Of a stretch of 64,000 nucleotides of DNA, positions 42,493 to 54,984 are shown in pieces (the first letter of the stretch is position 1; each line of letters starts with the position of its first letter). The notes under the pieces are model-generated. The model was not told the DNA's origin, did no database searches, and was given only the letters and a program-made list of their open reading frames with translations. The translations under genes were made by a program, and so were the position numbers. The stretch is from Exobasidium rhododendri (Eukaryota > Basidiomycota > Exobasidiomycetes > Exobasidiales > Exobasidiaceae): the NCBI GenBank assembly GCA_026210745.1, contig CP110632.1, positions 2,293,001-2,357,000 of the forward strand, written 5' to 3'.

Positions 42493-45400
42493 ATGAGTAG
42501 TGCAAAGGCGAAGCGAATGGCAGCCCTCGCCGCACTGAAGGCAAAGCGAGAAGGCGGCACAGGATCTGGAGCATACAAGGTGAGAGCAGGCAGCGGAAGT
42601 GCATTACTGTGTCGCGGCATCGTATTGATCAAATGAAGTAAACCACTTGTGTACTGAATACGAATACAGAATGGCAATAATTCAGAGTCGGACAACGATC
42701 TCTACGACGAGGTGTCCGAAGATGAATACAAGTCGATCGTTCGTGGCCGCTTGATGGGCGACGACTTCATCGAGGACGACGATGGATCGGGCTACGTTGA
42801 CGACGGAAGAGACGAGTGGAATAGAGAAGCCGGCCATCGAGAAGACAACGGTGACAGCGAGGGCGAAGACGACTACTTTGAAAGGACTGGAAGGAAGAAG
42901 AAAAAGCCCAAGAAGACCGGGGCAGCAGGTACGAAGGGTATAGCAGCAGCACTAGCGAAGAAGCCGTCCGCAAAGTCCAGCATCAACTATCAGCCATTGA
43001 CTTCTGCGCGAACCAATGCGATGGACAAGTACAGACCTCAGATGGCTCCAGAAAACGAAGACGACTTTATGAGGACCTTGTTTGGTGGCCTAGGTGCAGA
43101 CAGTAATCTTGTAGACAGCACTCCTGACAGCCCCACGCCTATCAGTCGAGCAAGTCTGTCGAGGAAGAGAAAATCAGAAACGACCAACAGAGGGCAGTTT
43201 ACTTCCTTGCGACGCAGTCCACCCACTCCCCCTAGCAGCGATCCTCTTCATCCGCCCTCTGACGACTATGATGTGGATGTACACGTCACGGGGAGCGATA
43301 CACCTCCTTCGTGGGACGGGGCACAGGAGGGACTGGGATCAAGTGGACCTACCTCCGAGCGTGTCAAATCGACGTCCAGAGGGCTGAATACTCTCCATCT
43401 CGGTAAGATGGGTGGGGATGAAGTCTTTTCACATCGTCGAGATCGATCTAGGTCGAGAATGGATCCCAGCCTTGGTCAAGCTCTCAAAGAAGAAGATGAC
43501 GAGGATGACGAGATGGACTTTGCCATAGCGCAACCCAATCGAGGAGAAGCATTGTCTGGCTCGAGGGTGAATGCAGCGGCGATACGGGCGAAAGCGGTAA
43601 TCCCGGCCATCAAAGAACCCGTCACTGTCATCAAGAAGGAGCCTGGAGAGGAGGAAAGAGAAGAAGAAGAAGACAAAGAGAAAGAGTCGACCACCGTAGC
43701 TCCTCCACTGCTGAGCGTCAAGCCAGCCGTGGCTAGACTCCAGACGAATTGGAAGACGATTGGTGCTAGCCTTGCGAATGTGTCTCAAGAAGGCACGACG
43801 TCTGCAAGCGCTCAAGCTAAGTCTGCCTCCTCCAAAATGGTGTCCAGTTCCAAGGTGAAGCCCTTTGAAGCAGATGGACGTCAGTTGCGCTTCTTCTGGC
43901 TAGACTATACAGAGCAGCAAGGGGTCATCTACTTGATGGGCAAGGTGAAAGATCAAGAGAGCGGCAAATACGTCAGTGCTTGTCTACAAGTAGAAGGAAT
44001 CGAGAGATGCGTCTACTTTCTACCAAAAGAGCTAGAGAACGGGCAGATGGCGACGGAGGACGACGTGTACGAAGAATTCGACTCCATGAGAGGCAATCTA
44101 GGGATCAAGTCCATCCTGTCAAAGTGGGTCACTCGGAACTATGCATTTGAGATGGCCAACGTCCCGGCGCAGGGAGAGTACTTGAAGGTAAAGTACGGTT
44201 TTGATGAGCCTCAGCTACCACTCACTCTGCAAGGGAAGACGTTCTCGCGCATCTTTGGTGCAAACACGAGCGCCTTCGAGCTATTTGTCGTGAAGAGGAA
44301 GATCATGGGTCCTTGTTGGCTGAACGTCCAACAAGCCAGCATCCGGAGTGAGGAAGAGACTCCGCTGAGTTGGTGCAAGGTGGAGCTAAGCGTCGACGAT
44401 GCAAAATTTGTGAATCCTTTTGCCGACACGGACAACGACGCACCAAGAGACACACCGCCACTGAACATCATGAGTATCTCTGCTCGAACGATTGTCAACC
44501 ACCGAGAAAACAAGCGGGAGATTGTCACGATTGCTGCCAGAACGTGGAAGGACGTCAACATCGACGACGGTGCCCTACCTGAGCAGCTCCAGAGCGACCT
44601 CTTCTCGGTAGTCAGACCGCTGGGAGATATGTTCCCCATCAACTTTGAGCGAGAAGCAAAGGCAGACAACAAGCAGCAGCAGCAGCAGGCGGCAACTAGA
44701 ATCATGACTGTAAAGTACGAAAGGATGCTACTGAACACCTTCTTGGCTCAAGTTCAGAGACAGGACCCCGACGTGATCATTGGACATGAGTTCAGCGGTG
44801 TTACCTTGGACGTCCTGCTACATCGTATGAAAGAGCTTCGAGCTGATCACTGGAGTAGACTGGGTAGACTTCGACGACCAAAGTGGCCAAACTTGAAGCA
44901 AGGATTCAACCTGAAGATCATGTCTGGTAGATTGATCTGCGACTTGGCAAGTGATGCTGCAAAAGGCATGATCACTTCCACCACCTGGTCATTGACGGAG
45001 ATGTGCTCGACGCATCTGAACATCCAGAGGGAAGACTTGGATCCAGATGATACAGCCTCCTTCTTTGATCAATCGGCGCCTTCACCAGATCGGCTGTTGA
45101 GCTTCATTCGACACAATGAAGTAGACGCTTTCTTCCAGATGGCACTCGCTTCCAAGGTGCAGATACTCGGTCTCACAAAGCAGTTGACGAACCTGGCAGG
45201 GAACGCCTGGTCGAGGACACTGAACGGAGGCAGAGCAGAGAGGAACGAGTACATTCTGCTGCACGACTTTCACCGGCAAAAGTACATCTGCCCCGACAAG
45301 TTGAACAAGAGCGAGAGGCTCCTATTGGCAAGGCAGGCAGCAGATGACGGCGGGCAGCAGGCAGACGAAGGAGCCGAAGAGGGGGAAGGTGGAGGCAAGA

Positions 45401-47346
45401 AGTCAGCAGCGACTGCGATGAAGAAGGACAAATTCAAGGGCGGTCTCGTCTTCGAGCCAAAGAGAGGGCTATGGGATCGATACATCCTCGTCATGGACTT
45501 CAACTCGCTCTATCCGTCGATCATTCAAGAGTTCAACATTGACTTTACAACGGTCGATCGAAAGGACTGCAACGAGCACGACGAGCAGGTGGACCGGATG
45601 CCAGAGCTACCGTCCAGTGACAGCAGCCAAGGTGTGCTGCCTAGGCTCATTTCTACCCTCGTTGCCAGACGTCGACAGGTGAAGAGTCTGATGAAAGATC
45701 GAAATGCACCGGCTTCAAAGCAATTGCAGTGGAACATTAAGCAATTGGCACTCAAGCTGACGGCCAACAGCATGTACGGCTGCCTGGGCTTTGAAGGGAG
45801 CCGATTCTTTGCAAGGCCGTTGGCTGCTCTGACGACGTACAAAGGTCGAGAAATCCTGACGGCGACAAAGGAACTGGCAGAGTCACTCGGCCTGGACGTC
45901 ATATACGGTGACACCGACAGTGTCATGATCAACACCAACGTGACGGAGCTGGAAGCCGCAAGGAAGATCGGAGTGGACTTTAAGAAGCAGGTCAACGAAC
46001 GGTATCGCCTGTTGGAGATCGACATTGATGCCGTCTTTGAGAGGATGCTGCTGCTGCAGAAGAAAAAGTATGCGGCCATCAAGGTGGAAGACGACGGCAC
46101 GAAGGTGACCGAGATCAAGGGCCTAGACATGAAGAGACGAGAGTACTCCAACGTATCAAAGAACGTGTCCAACTACGTCTTGGAACAGATCCTGTCTGGC
46201 CAGGTCACCGAGGTGGTCGTGGAGCGAATCCACGAGTACCTGGAGGTCGTGTCGGAAGAGATCAAGGCAAACAAGATGCCGATGGACGACTTTATCATCC
46301 ACAAGAGACTCTCCAAGAAGCTGAACGAGTACAACGAGCAGACTTCCAAGTCCTTGCCGCACGTTCAGGTGGCCAGAAGGATGGAAGCAAAAGGGGTCAG
46401 TGTTCGAATGGGCGATGTGATTCCGTACATCTTTTGTGTGGGCGACGACGGCTCCAGCAGCATCAAAGGGGCCCAAGCGGATCGAGCCTTTCACCCTGAT
46501 GAGATACGACGCAGCGACTCGAGTCTGCAGATCGACTTTCCTCACTACCTCGCCTGCCAAATACTGCCGCCGATTGAGCGACTGTGTGAGAGTATCGTGG
46601 GAACGGATCGCAGTAGGATCGCTAGTCATCTCGGCCTTGATGCGAGCGCCTTTCAAAGTAGCACCCTGGTCGATTCTACCCAGCAGGACTCTAGAGAGTT
46701 CTACTCGCTGAACAGTCAAATGACAGACGAGGTACGATTTGCCGCTTGCAAGCCCTTCAGCTTCACCTGTGGCCAATGCAAAGGATCGTTTGATTTCCTC
46801 GGCGCGATCGGTCTCTTGCAAAAAGATGAAAGAAGTCTGAGCATCTTTTCTTCGAGTGGAGTTCTTTTGTGTCCGGATACCTCGTGTCAATCACCTCTAG
46901 GACTGTCGAACCTCGCCATCCAACTGGAGGTCGCCATCCGAAACCAGATTGCTCTGTACTATCAGGCTTGGTCGATCTGCTCGGAGCCAAGTTGCAATGT
47001 CCAGAGTCGAATGCAGGGCATCAATGCAAGAAAGTGTCTAGTAATTGGATGCAAAGGCAGAACACTTGTCAAGTATACAGACAAAGAGCTCTACGATCAA
47101 TTGTGCTACTTTGAAGCTGTCTTCGATGGTCAAAGGTGCCTCGATAGGCTATCCGCTGCTGTTGCTGCTCAAGGAGACAGCTCCGCACAGCAATTCGACC
47201 TCATCCAGAGCAGATTGATGGTCAATTCTGCCACTCGGAATCACTTGCAAGCACTCAAGGACACTGTGGCAAAGTACACGGCAAGATCGGGTCGTCGATT
47301 CGTTGACTTGGACGGTCTCTTTGGGTGGATGAAGGTCGCAGAGTAG
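42493..47346 (+). CDS. POL1: DNA polymerase alpha catalytic subunit
   Basis: Family B polymerase that extends RNA primers at replication origins and lagging strands with primase. Exons 42493-42579 and 42670-47346 join in phase 0 (1587 residues, near the usual 1450-1500). The acidic, disordered N-terminus carries the conserved YDEVSEDEYKSIVRGRL block found in Pol1 orthologues. The polymerase motifs are intact: DFNSLYPSIIQEFNIDF (motif A), KLTANSMYGCLGF (motif B) and YGDTDSVMI (motif C, two catalytic Asp). The inactivated exonuclease-like domain precedes these (DPDVIIGHEFSGVTLDVLL). The C-terminus has paired-Cys zinc sites (CGQC...CPDTSC; CSEPSC...CLVIGC) that bind the B subunit. A divergent partner, PNKP, lies upstream. 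Confidence 0.96.
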
Positions 47347-47661
47347 GCCAAATCAGACGCTCTCTTTGTTCTCCCCACTTTATCTACTATCTCAGCTCCT
47401 TCTCTCTATCTCTCTCCCCCCTTACCCTCTTAATCCCTCAAATGCTGCTTCAGGTGTACACACTAGTCCGCCTTTTCCCCCCTCCTTTACGACGTTCAAT
47501 GATGACAATGAAAGTATATATGTACACACTCCAATAGCATACCTCGTGTCAGTGACAAGGGAAAGATTACTGTACAGCCAGGTGCGACGAAGTAGGGAGC
47601 TGTGGGCGGACAATGTGCTACAGATACAAGGAATGCGGAGAGACCTGAGAAATGGAATGAA
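47347..47661. other. Convergent 3' region between POL1 and the LisH regulator
   Basis: About 315 bp with a pyrimidine-rich stretch near 47396-47435; holds the 3' UTRs of two converging genes. Confidence 0.45.
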
Positions 47662-50145
47662 TCACAGGGACGTAGCCAAGGTGGTCCAGTCGAGAGTATC
47701 GAAGTTGATGTCACCAAAGGAATTGTAATCTTGCCTTTCATCAAGGTTCGGCGTCGAGACGATGGGTTGAAACCGATTCTGATTCGAGGGTGAGAGTGTC
47801 AAGTCGACGCTCTCCACTTGACTATGCCGCCCTTGTGCGCCATAGGAAAAGTCTGTCATGGAGGCAGGGAGAGTCTTCATGCCAGATTGATGTGGGGGTG
47901 GTGTCATCTGTTGGGTAGGATAGAATATCTGATCGCGGAATTGGATGGGTGAATCTTGCTGTTGTAGTGATAGATTGAGACTTGCATCTCGCAGCTCCAG
48001 GGGAGAATAGCTGGTACTGGTCGAGGTAGTGGAAGTCATGGCGGGAGTGACAGGATTGGAGTGAAGTGGAATCATCGTCGACGGTGTGCCCAGCGCAATT
48101 TCATTGGAATTCTGGTGAAGATGTTGATGCTGGTGCTGCTGCTGCTGGTGCTGCTGCTGCTGAGGTGCGAGAAACGTGGAGGACATCGGTGAGGGAGGAG
48201 GGCCCATATCGCCCGTGTGGTGCTGATGCTGATGCTGCCTACTCGCTTCGTACTGGTAGTGCTGCTGATTTTGCTGTTGTTGTCTGACTGACTCGATTTC
48301 CGCACTTTTCAAGTTAGTCTGAGAAAGCAGCTTTCCCTGCATGACTTGCAATTGAGAGATTTGACTCTGATTCAAAGTGTTGCCGCCGTTGCGTGAAGAT
48401 GCACCTTGTCGACTTAATTTAGCTTGCATTTGAGCAATTTGCGTGTTCAACTGCGCTTTGGCCTGAGAGACTGCCTCTGACTGTGCCATTTGACCTTTCG
48501 GTGAGGGCGGTACGACTGCATCACTTCTTGTAGTAGCTGTTGTCGAGCTCGAAGTAGAAGACCGACCGATTAAATCTTGACTTTGAGCTTGTAAGCGTCT
48601 CGCCATCTGTTGCTGTTCCTCAAAGTTTCGAGTCGCGTCGGCAGGCGAGAAGTGAGATGATGGAGTGCGAGAAGTGTGCAGCACTGGCGACGGACCCAGA
48701 ACAGAAGCGCTCAAAACACCTTTCTGAGCATTGCCGTGCTGTTGTTGTTGCTGCGATTGTAGGAAACCTTGTGTGTTTGTCGAAGAGCGTCGTTTCTTGC
48801 GTTGATTACCCGCTGCATTAGGCGATTTCTTCTTTGGGGGCAGAGGACTTGCAGGGCCGCTCTGACTGATGGGTGAAATTTGCTGGTTCGTGACCGGCAT
48901 CTGCTGGAAGGCGATACCGTTGACACTGGAATCGATTTAATTTCTCTTGATCAGCAAGAAATCCCACACACTGTCAACTCCGGCCGGTTGCTACTCACCC
49001 TCGATTCTTCTCTCCCACTCCGTTGAAATTAGAAGAAGCATTACTTTGATGGGCTTGCGCCATTCTCTGCAACGCTTGTTGCTGAGCAGCTTGTGACCTT
49101 ACAAACGCACTTGCTAATTTACTCTGCTCTTCTCCGTTCAACGCCTCCATCGGTCTACCTCCCCATCCCATCTTCTGCATCATCGCCACAGCATCTTGGC
49201 TCGAGAGATTTGTCGTGACCGGTACAACGTTGTGCGCTTGCTCCGAGGCTTGCTTCTTACTTTGCTCGACTTCAAGTACCATAGCCATTCCTCTTGTCGT
49301 ACTGCGCGGACTTTGTGAAGTTGATCCTACAGTATCGTTGAGAATGGGAACAGCATTGGACGTAAGACCCGAATCTTTTGCTAGGATCTGCACCGGATTT
49401 GTGACAGTCCCGAACGAAAGCTGCTGTGCACTCTTCTCCTTAGACTTAGCTTTCTCTAAGGGCTGACTTGAAAGCGATTGAGACTGCAGAGTTGGCGGGG
49501 GTCTGCTTGAGTTCGTGAAGCTGCTCCAAAAAGCAGAAAACCACTTAATGAGTAAGCCCTCAGCTGCGTCGCCCATTAGAGGTACACTTTCGTCCAGTCG
49601 GAGACTCGTATCGTATGCAATCGCATGTGCTGCGTTCGTGTAGTTTTGTTTGAGACAATAGTCGTGCATGTAGAGGTGAAGTCTATACAAAGGAAAGGGA
49701 TGAGCACGTTACTCACTCCTTCTCAGACTTGCTCCCACTCCTCAACCGCCAAGACTCACACTTTCCTGATGTCCCACTCATTAGTTACTGTACTCCCCTT
49801 CTGACTGGGCGTTAGTGGCAGAAGATCAGCACGGGAAGCCATGTCCGATTGCTGTCCGTCATTCAGTGTCGTTGGTATCTTCACATCATGTGCCGAGTGT
49901 CTTTGATGCTGGAGCTGCTGCTGCTGTATCAAGTGCTGCTGGTGTAGATTGCTCAATTGTAGATACCTTTGCTGTGGCTGATCATGCTGCCCGTCCAATT
50001 GAACTTGCGGGGTCATTTGTCCTAGAGTACCGTTCTGAATCTGTCGCTTCTCTTCGTACACTTGCCAGAGAACAGGATTTGGCGTTTCGGCAGTCGCATG
50101 TCGTACTAGTGATTCGTCCGCTTGATATTTCTTAGATCTATCCAT
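47662..50145 (-). CDS. LisH-domain transcriptional regulator, Flo8/Som1-like
   Basis: Exons 50145-49760, 49682-48999 and 48925-47662 join in phase (about 777 residues). The start is the first ATG in frame (MDRSKKYQADESLV). A LisH/LUFS-type domain spans the first junction: LHLYMHDYCLKQNYTNAAHA is followed by GLLIKWFSAFWSSFTNSS, the arrangement found in Flo8, Som1 and the SSBP proteins. The remainder is very Gln-rich (NLHQQHLIQQQQLQHQRH; HQQQQHQHQH-like tracts) with a basic nuclear-signal-like patch (PPKKKSPNAAGNQRKKRRSS). The acidic/aromatic C-terminus (GDINFDTLDWTTLATSL) could be an activation domain. Flo8 relatives drive filamentation and adhesion genes downstream of cAMP/PKA; that role is inferred by family only. 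Confidence 0.75.
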
Positions 50146-50860
50146 GATTGCATACTCGGTAGTTCTGCTCAACACCGAAAAGGCAACGCTACGATGGTAG
50201 GTTGAAGGGTTGATGCAGCCTTGGTAGCGAAGCAATGGATCGAGAGGGCAGGCAAGAGGGCTACGCGCTTCTACTGTGAGGTAATTCAATGCCCGACGAA
50301 TGAAAGTGTCTCGCACCACAACAAAGTGCTTTCAAACGGATGACTGGCGGAGGAATTAACAAAGACGAGCAGAGGGAGCTATGAAGTGACTGGTGTGTCG
50401 TCTCTGGTTGAGTCGTGAGTACAGTCGTAAGCACTAGACGCAGAAGCAAAATCAGACTCGACCCTCAAGGCTATATTTGACCGCACGAAGAGCTTATAGT
50501 GCTGCTCTGTGTAAAGATACTACAGTACTGCACTTTAAATCTCTCAGAGGATGCGCGCGCACCCTTGATAGCACTACTTGCGCAGATCAAAGTTCAGACC
50601 ACTTTCCTATCTTCCGGTCGCGCTCACGTCTCACTCTTTATAATTAGCTGACCCCTTTTAGGCTTTATTATTGTAGGACGAGCAAGCTGGTATTTGCACA
50701 CCAATAATTAAAAAGGAGATTTTGTGCGCTCGGCCCCGTTCACAAACTCACTTCGTAATTTAGTACTGTATTCTCTATCTCCCTTGACGGGGTCTAATTC
50801 GATGACAGGCGGAAATCGGACAACGGATCTCGCGTCGTTGCAAACGAAAAAAAAAGATTA
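50146..50860. promoter_or_regulatory. Upstream region of the LisH regulator gene
   Basis: About 715 bp including the likely 5' UTR and promoter. There is an AT-rich patch at about 50640-50720 and a run of T on the minus strand (50847-50855) that serves as the terminator of the adjoining tRNA. Confidence 0.4.
50847..50856 (-). terminator. Pol III oligo-T terminator of tRNA-Pro
   Basis: On the minus strand the tRNA is followed by TAATC and then a run of nine T residues, the standard RNA polymerase III stop. Confidence 0.85.
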
Positions 50861-50957
50861 GGGTCCCGCCGGGAGTCGAACCCGGGTCTCGTCCATTCTA
50901 TATGAAAGTCATATGACACCTCCCTAAGAACGTATCGTGCCGTTGGACCACGGGACC
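50861..50957 (-). tRNA. tRNA-Pro (anticodon AGG) with a 26-nt intron
   Basis: On the minus strand the 5' acceptor arm GGTCCCG pairs with CGGGACC, discriminator C. The D-arm has A14, G18-G19 and A21. The anticodon arm is CGTTC / GGACG with loop TTAGGG..T and anticodon AGG at 50925-50923; G37 fits tRNA-Pro. The T-arm is CCGGG-TTCGACT-CCCGG. The canonical position for a eukaryotic tRNA intron, after nucleotide 37, carries 26 extra nt (50921-50896). Removing them leaves a 71-nt tRNA with every stem paired except the 13-22 pair, often unpaired. A T run just downstream on the same strand fits a Pol III terminator. Confidence 0.93.
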
Positions 50958-51381
50958 AGATATGCTGAAGGTCACTTCGTAGTAATAATAAGTATACGCC
51001 GTAGTATACGCCGTCACTCACAGGTCGCCCACACGAGGAGAAGATTATATTGACGTTCTGTCGAGAAAGGTTCGATTCGGGAGGAGTAGTATCCTAAGTC
51101 AACTTGCTTCATCCTTGTATGTTGGAGGGCAGCACCGAGGGAACAGATGCAAATGATGCTTGCCAACGATGCCTCCACCATAAAGTAAGAGGAGAGCACA
51201 CCGACGAGGAGAGAAACATTACCGTACGCCGATTCAGCCGTTCTTCTTCTGGAAACGCGCCTACGCCTCATCAAACACTTCACTTTATTCCTCTCAAGTG
51301 GGCGTCGTTGACTTCTGGGGCTGGTCTGCCAAACTTCAGCTAAAGCCCTCGCGCAGCTCTTTTTGGTCAATAGCGCTGACA
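50958..51381. other. Region between tRNA-Pro and the fusion gene
   Basis: About 420 bp holding the promoter of the plus-strand gene. A short tandem TAGTATACGCCG motif occurs near 50992-51015. No gene was recognised. Confidence 0.4.
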
Positions 51382-52984
51382 ATGGCCGGGTCTTCCAAGG
51401 AGGGTGATCCTCGTGGTTTGCTCGATCCTGGCCAGTATGCATCGCTTGCCCTAACACATGTTCAATGTGAGTGCATTCTTTATTATGCGATGCTGTATGC
51501 GCTTTGTGTCTTACTCATCCTCGCTACAGATCATCCTGGCGATCCATTTGCCATGCCGCTATCCTTGATCACGTTAGCTCCGCCTTTCCTTCTAGTCTCC
51601 TACATCACTCTATTGTTGGTCCGTCGAGAACTTACAATGCTAACAGCTCTCATTGGTCAACTGGGATGCGAAGGGCTGAACCTTGCCTTGAAGCGCATCT
51701 TTAAGCAAGGTCGGCCAACGGACTTTCTTGGGACAGGCTATGGTATGCCTAGTAGTCACAGCCAATTCATGGGATATTTCATGGCCTTTTGGTGCCTTCA
51801 TTTGTACCGGTTTCGACCGGGCTTGACCAGGGCCAGAAGGTCAAGAGAGGAAGGTCAACGCATAGCACTATCGCTCATCGGCGTACTGAGGAGCGCAGAG
51901 CATCTAGCTGCGATAGCGTTCATCGTCGCACTCAGCCTGATCACAGCTTACAGTCGGTGAGTGGTACAGACTATGTCCTTTTGAAGTGTTGACCCAGTAT
52001 CTGACGTGCTTCGAGAGCAGCTACCATCTATCGTACCATACACCATTGCAAATTCTCGTAGGCTTCTCCGTTGGCGTGGCAGCCGGTCTAGCCTGGAATA
52101 CTATCGTAGAAATCTCTCTGAGCAAACCCATTTTTGGAATGAGTGCACCGCTACGAGAGATCGTCTTGAATAATCCTCTCTTTGTCGCATTCAGAGTGCG
52201 GGATAGTTGGGCAGTATGGGATGATGGCGGAATGGAAGGAGAGTACGGCTTTTGGAAAAGGGAGTGGGAACGGCGAAGAGCAGAAGATCATTCGCAGCTG
52301 TCGAGAAGCTCTACAGAAGATTCCATACACGTTATTCGCCTGCTTCAAGCGCTGCAATCAGCGAGCAAGTGCGACGAAACAACGGCTGCATTCAGCGTTG
52401 GATGTGTGATTGCACTCAGTTCAAGTGGAGACGTTCTCTCCACTGGCTATTCGAGAGAAGAGCCTGGCAACACACATGCGGAAGAAGTAGCATTGAACAG
52501 ACTCATAAGGGAGCAGCGCAAGTCAGATTCATCAGAGGTACTGGAGTTGGATCTCTACACCACGATGGAGCCTTGCAGCACAAGGTTGAGCAAGAAAGCA
52601 TCTTGCGTGGAGAGAGTGCTGGACTTCAACGCTCTTCGACTGGGTCGAGATGGAAAGACACTACGTATCGTACGAATATTCCAGGGTGTGCGAGAGCCGG
52701 AAGACTTCGTAAAGTGTGTAGGAACAAGGTTGCTAGAGAGCAATGGACTCGAAGTAGTCACAGTCACCGGGCCGATCGTGATGAAGAAGAGTACGACTAA
52801 AGAAGAGGTTCAATTGGCATCAGGCTGGCTTGAGCGAGAAGCGATACGACTGGCAAAGGCAGGTCACGCTGATCAGAAGCCGTCACAGGCCAACGAAGCA
52901 ATGATGTGGTCTCAGGCAGGATGGGTACCTAGCAGCGCAAAAGGGCACAGTACCAGATTGAGGAGGCGCGAGAAGCACAGTTGA
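51382..52984 (+). CDS. Fusion: dolichyldiphosphatase (CAX4/DOLPP1) + DRAP deaminase (RIB2-type)
   Basis: Exons 51382-51466, 51530-51956 and 52021-52984 join in phase (491 residues). Residues 1 to about 265 are a dolichyldiphosphatase, an ER enzyme that recycles dolichyl diphosphate after N-glycosylation. It has the family opening LTHVQYHPGDP, the PAP2 motifs KRIFKQGRP (K-x6-RP), PSSHSQFMGYF and SRYHLSYH (SR-x5-H), and the family C-terminal block around NNPLFVAFRVRDSW. With no stop, the same exon continues from about residue 272 into a zinc-dependent deaminase: STGYSREEPGNTHAEEVAL (His and catalytic Glu, about 321) and TTMEPCSTRLSKKASCVERV (two zinc Cys). This matches the C-terminal deaminase of yeast Rib2, which acts in riboflavin synthesis. 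The deaminase lies after the last membrane helix; I infer that it faces the cytosol or nucleus. The join lies inside one uninterrupted exon. Confidence 0.87.
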
Positions 52985-53403
52985 CAAGGGCAGTCCCCAT
53001 TTTCATTGTATCCATACATACCTGCGCTGTTACCGATGTGGAGTGGCCTGTGCTTTGCCAAGAAATGCAATGACGCTTATACTCTTCACATATGGTAATC
53101 CTTTTGCTTTTGTATTCCTGCGGAGTGCGGCAAAATCTACTTTACATAGTAAACAAAAGCTATGAAATTTTTTGCTGTCCCTCAGTCGGGCTTCTGAGAA
53201 GGGCGTGCGTTCTTGGGTCTCCTCTTCGACGTTGACACTGCCTTGCAACTCATCTCTACTACATCGCAGAGGAATTCGTTCAGAACAAGTCCTCCTTCCT
53301 CTTCATCCTTCTTCTCGTCTTTACACCCTATTCGAGGAAAAAAAGCCGTCCTTGCGCTAGAACTTCGTTGCATATTTCTCTCTGCTACTTCCCATAGAGC
53401 ACC
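52985..53403. promoter_or_regulatory. Region between the fusion gene and the exchanger gene
   Basis: About 420 bp of 3' UTR and promoter, pyrimidine-rich near 53285-53325. Nothing else was recognised. Confidence 0.4.
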
Positions 53404-54984
53404 ATGGGTGAGCGGGCTGCGATCTGTAAATTTCATTCAGTGAATCACTCAGTACTCATCTCTCTCTCTCCTATATCTGTGCATTTAGCTCCCAGTGAGA
53501 ATACTCCCTTAGTGGGCAGCAACAATGGTGACAATTCGCTTCCAACGCACGTACGTAGCAGTATCAGAGGCTGATTGATCACGCCCAAACCGCGCTCACA
53601 CGACTGGGTACACTTCCTTTTTTCTCACTTGGCTGCAGCGTAACAATTCCTCTCCAGCTTGGTATAGTATCAAGGCTCAGCCTGGACGACCAACCATGAT
53701 GTCATCGCTGTACTGGTTGATGACCAGCTCTTGGCTTAACCTCTTCCTCTTCTTCGTGCCCATGGGGTTCGTTGCTGAGCTTCTTCACTGGCCTGCCATT
53801 TGGCGCTTCTCTCTGAATTTCTTGGCGATCGTGCCACTGGCCAAGGTGAGCTATAAGACAGGCAGTGACAGGTAGAGACCTCGCTCGGGGACCATCACTC
53901 TGACTCCTTTTTTCTCTCCTTGTAGCTCTTGGGAGATTGCACTGAGCAGGCTTCCCTTAAGATGGGCCAAACATTGGGTGGTCTTCTCAATGCTACGTGA
54001 GTCTATATTCGGGATCAGAGCCATACGACGAACTCACACGATTGTTCCCTTCATGTCAGATTCGGAAACGCTGTCGAATTGATCGTAGGAATCGTAGCGC
54101 TAATGCAAGGTCAACTGCGGATCGTACAAACCTCGTTGATTGGTTCCATCTTGTCCAACATCCTCCTCGTCCTCGGAATGTCATTTGTCGCCGGAGGAAT
54201 GTTCAAAGCAGAGTCGACTTTCCAACAGACTGCCGCTCAAGCTTCGGGAAGTGTCATGACATTGGGATGCATCATCGTGGCTATTCCAGCAGCCTATCAA
54301 AGCAGTATCCGAGCCAGCACGCTCTTCTTGCAAGGTCACGATGCTCTTGCGACACTCGACAGTAGTCAAGACGCCGAAGCTGGCCTGTTATTCATCTCTC
54401 GAGGTGCTTCCGTCATTCTCTTATGCATCTATGCTCTTTATTTGGTCTTTCAGCTCAAGACACACGCTTTCCTGTACGAAGCCGAGGAAGGTGACGAAAA
54501 CGAAGAAGAAGTTGCCATGATGACACCCGTAGCTTCTGTCGTCGGGCTTTTGGCAGTAACGCTGGTGACTAGCTTCAGTGCTGACTACCTCGTTGGCGCA
54601 ATTGACGAGACCGCCGAGGAATACCACATTCCCAAGGCATTCATTGGAACAATCTTACTACCCATCGTCGGCAATGCCGCTGAACATGTGACGAGTGTCT
54701 GGATGGCCGCAAAGGACAAGATGGAGATTGCCATTGGCGTTTCGATTGGCTCTTCCATCCAAATCGCTGTAGGAGTAATCCCCGCCTTGGTCCTGGTCGG
54801 ATGGGCCATTGGTCAACCTCTCACTCTCTACTTCCACTCCTTTGAAACCGTCGTTCTCGTTGCTAGCGTCATCTTGGTCAACACCTTGATACAGGACGGC
54901 AGAAGCAATTACATGGAAGGATCTATGCTTGTTGCTCTGTACCTCGTCGTTGCGCTCTCCATGTGGGTTCAACCGGACAATTGA
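53404..54984 (+). CDS. VCX1: Vacuolar Ca2+/H+ exchanger, VCX1-like (CAX family)
   Basis: Exchanges cytosolic Ca2+ for vacuolar H+. Five coding exons join in phase: 53404-53407 (four bases), 53489-53550, 53639-53845, 53926-53996 and 54060-54984, giving 422 residues (yeast Vcx1 has 411). The two ion-binding alpha repeats are intact: LLNATFGNAVELIVGIVAL and ILLPIVGNAAEHVTSVWMA, each with its Glu. Other family marks are RIVQTSLIGSILSNILLVLG, RGASVILLCIYALYLVFQLK followed by the acidic loop EAEEGDENEEEVAMM, and SIGSSIQIAVGVIPALVLVG. Alternating hydrophobic segments fit about 11 membrane helices. The start is inferred from the ATGG|GTGAGC junction to an exon reading APSENTPLVGS, since no longer N-terminus fits. 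Confidence 0.92.
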
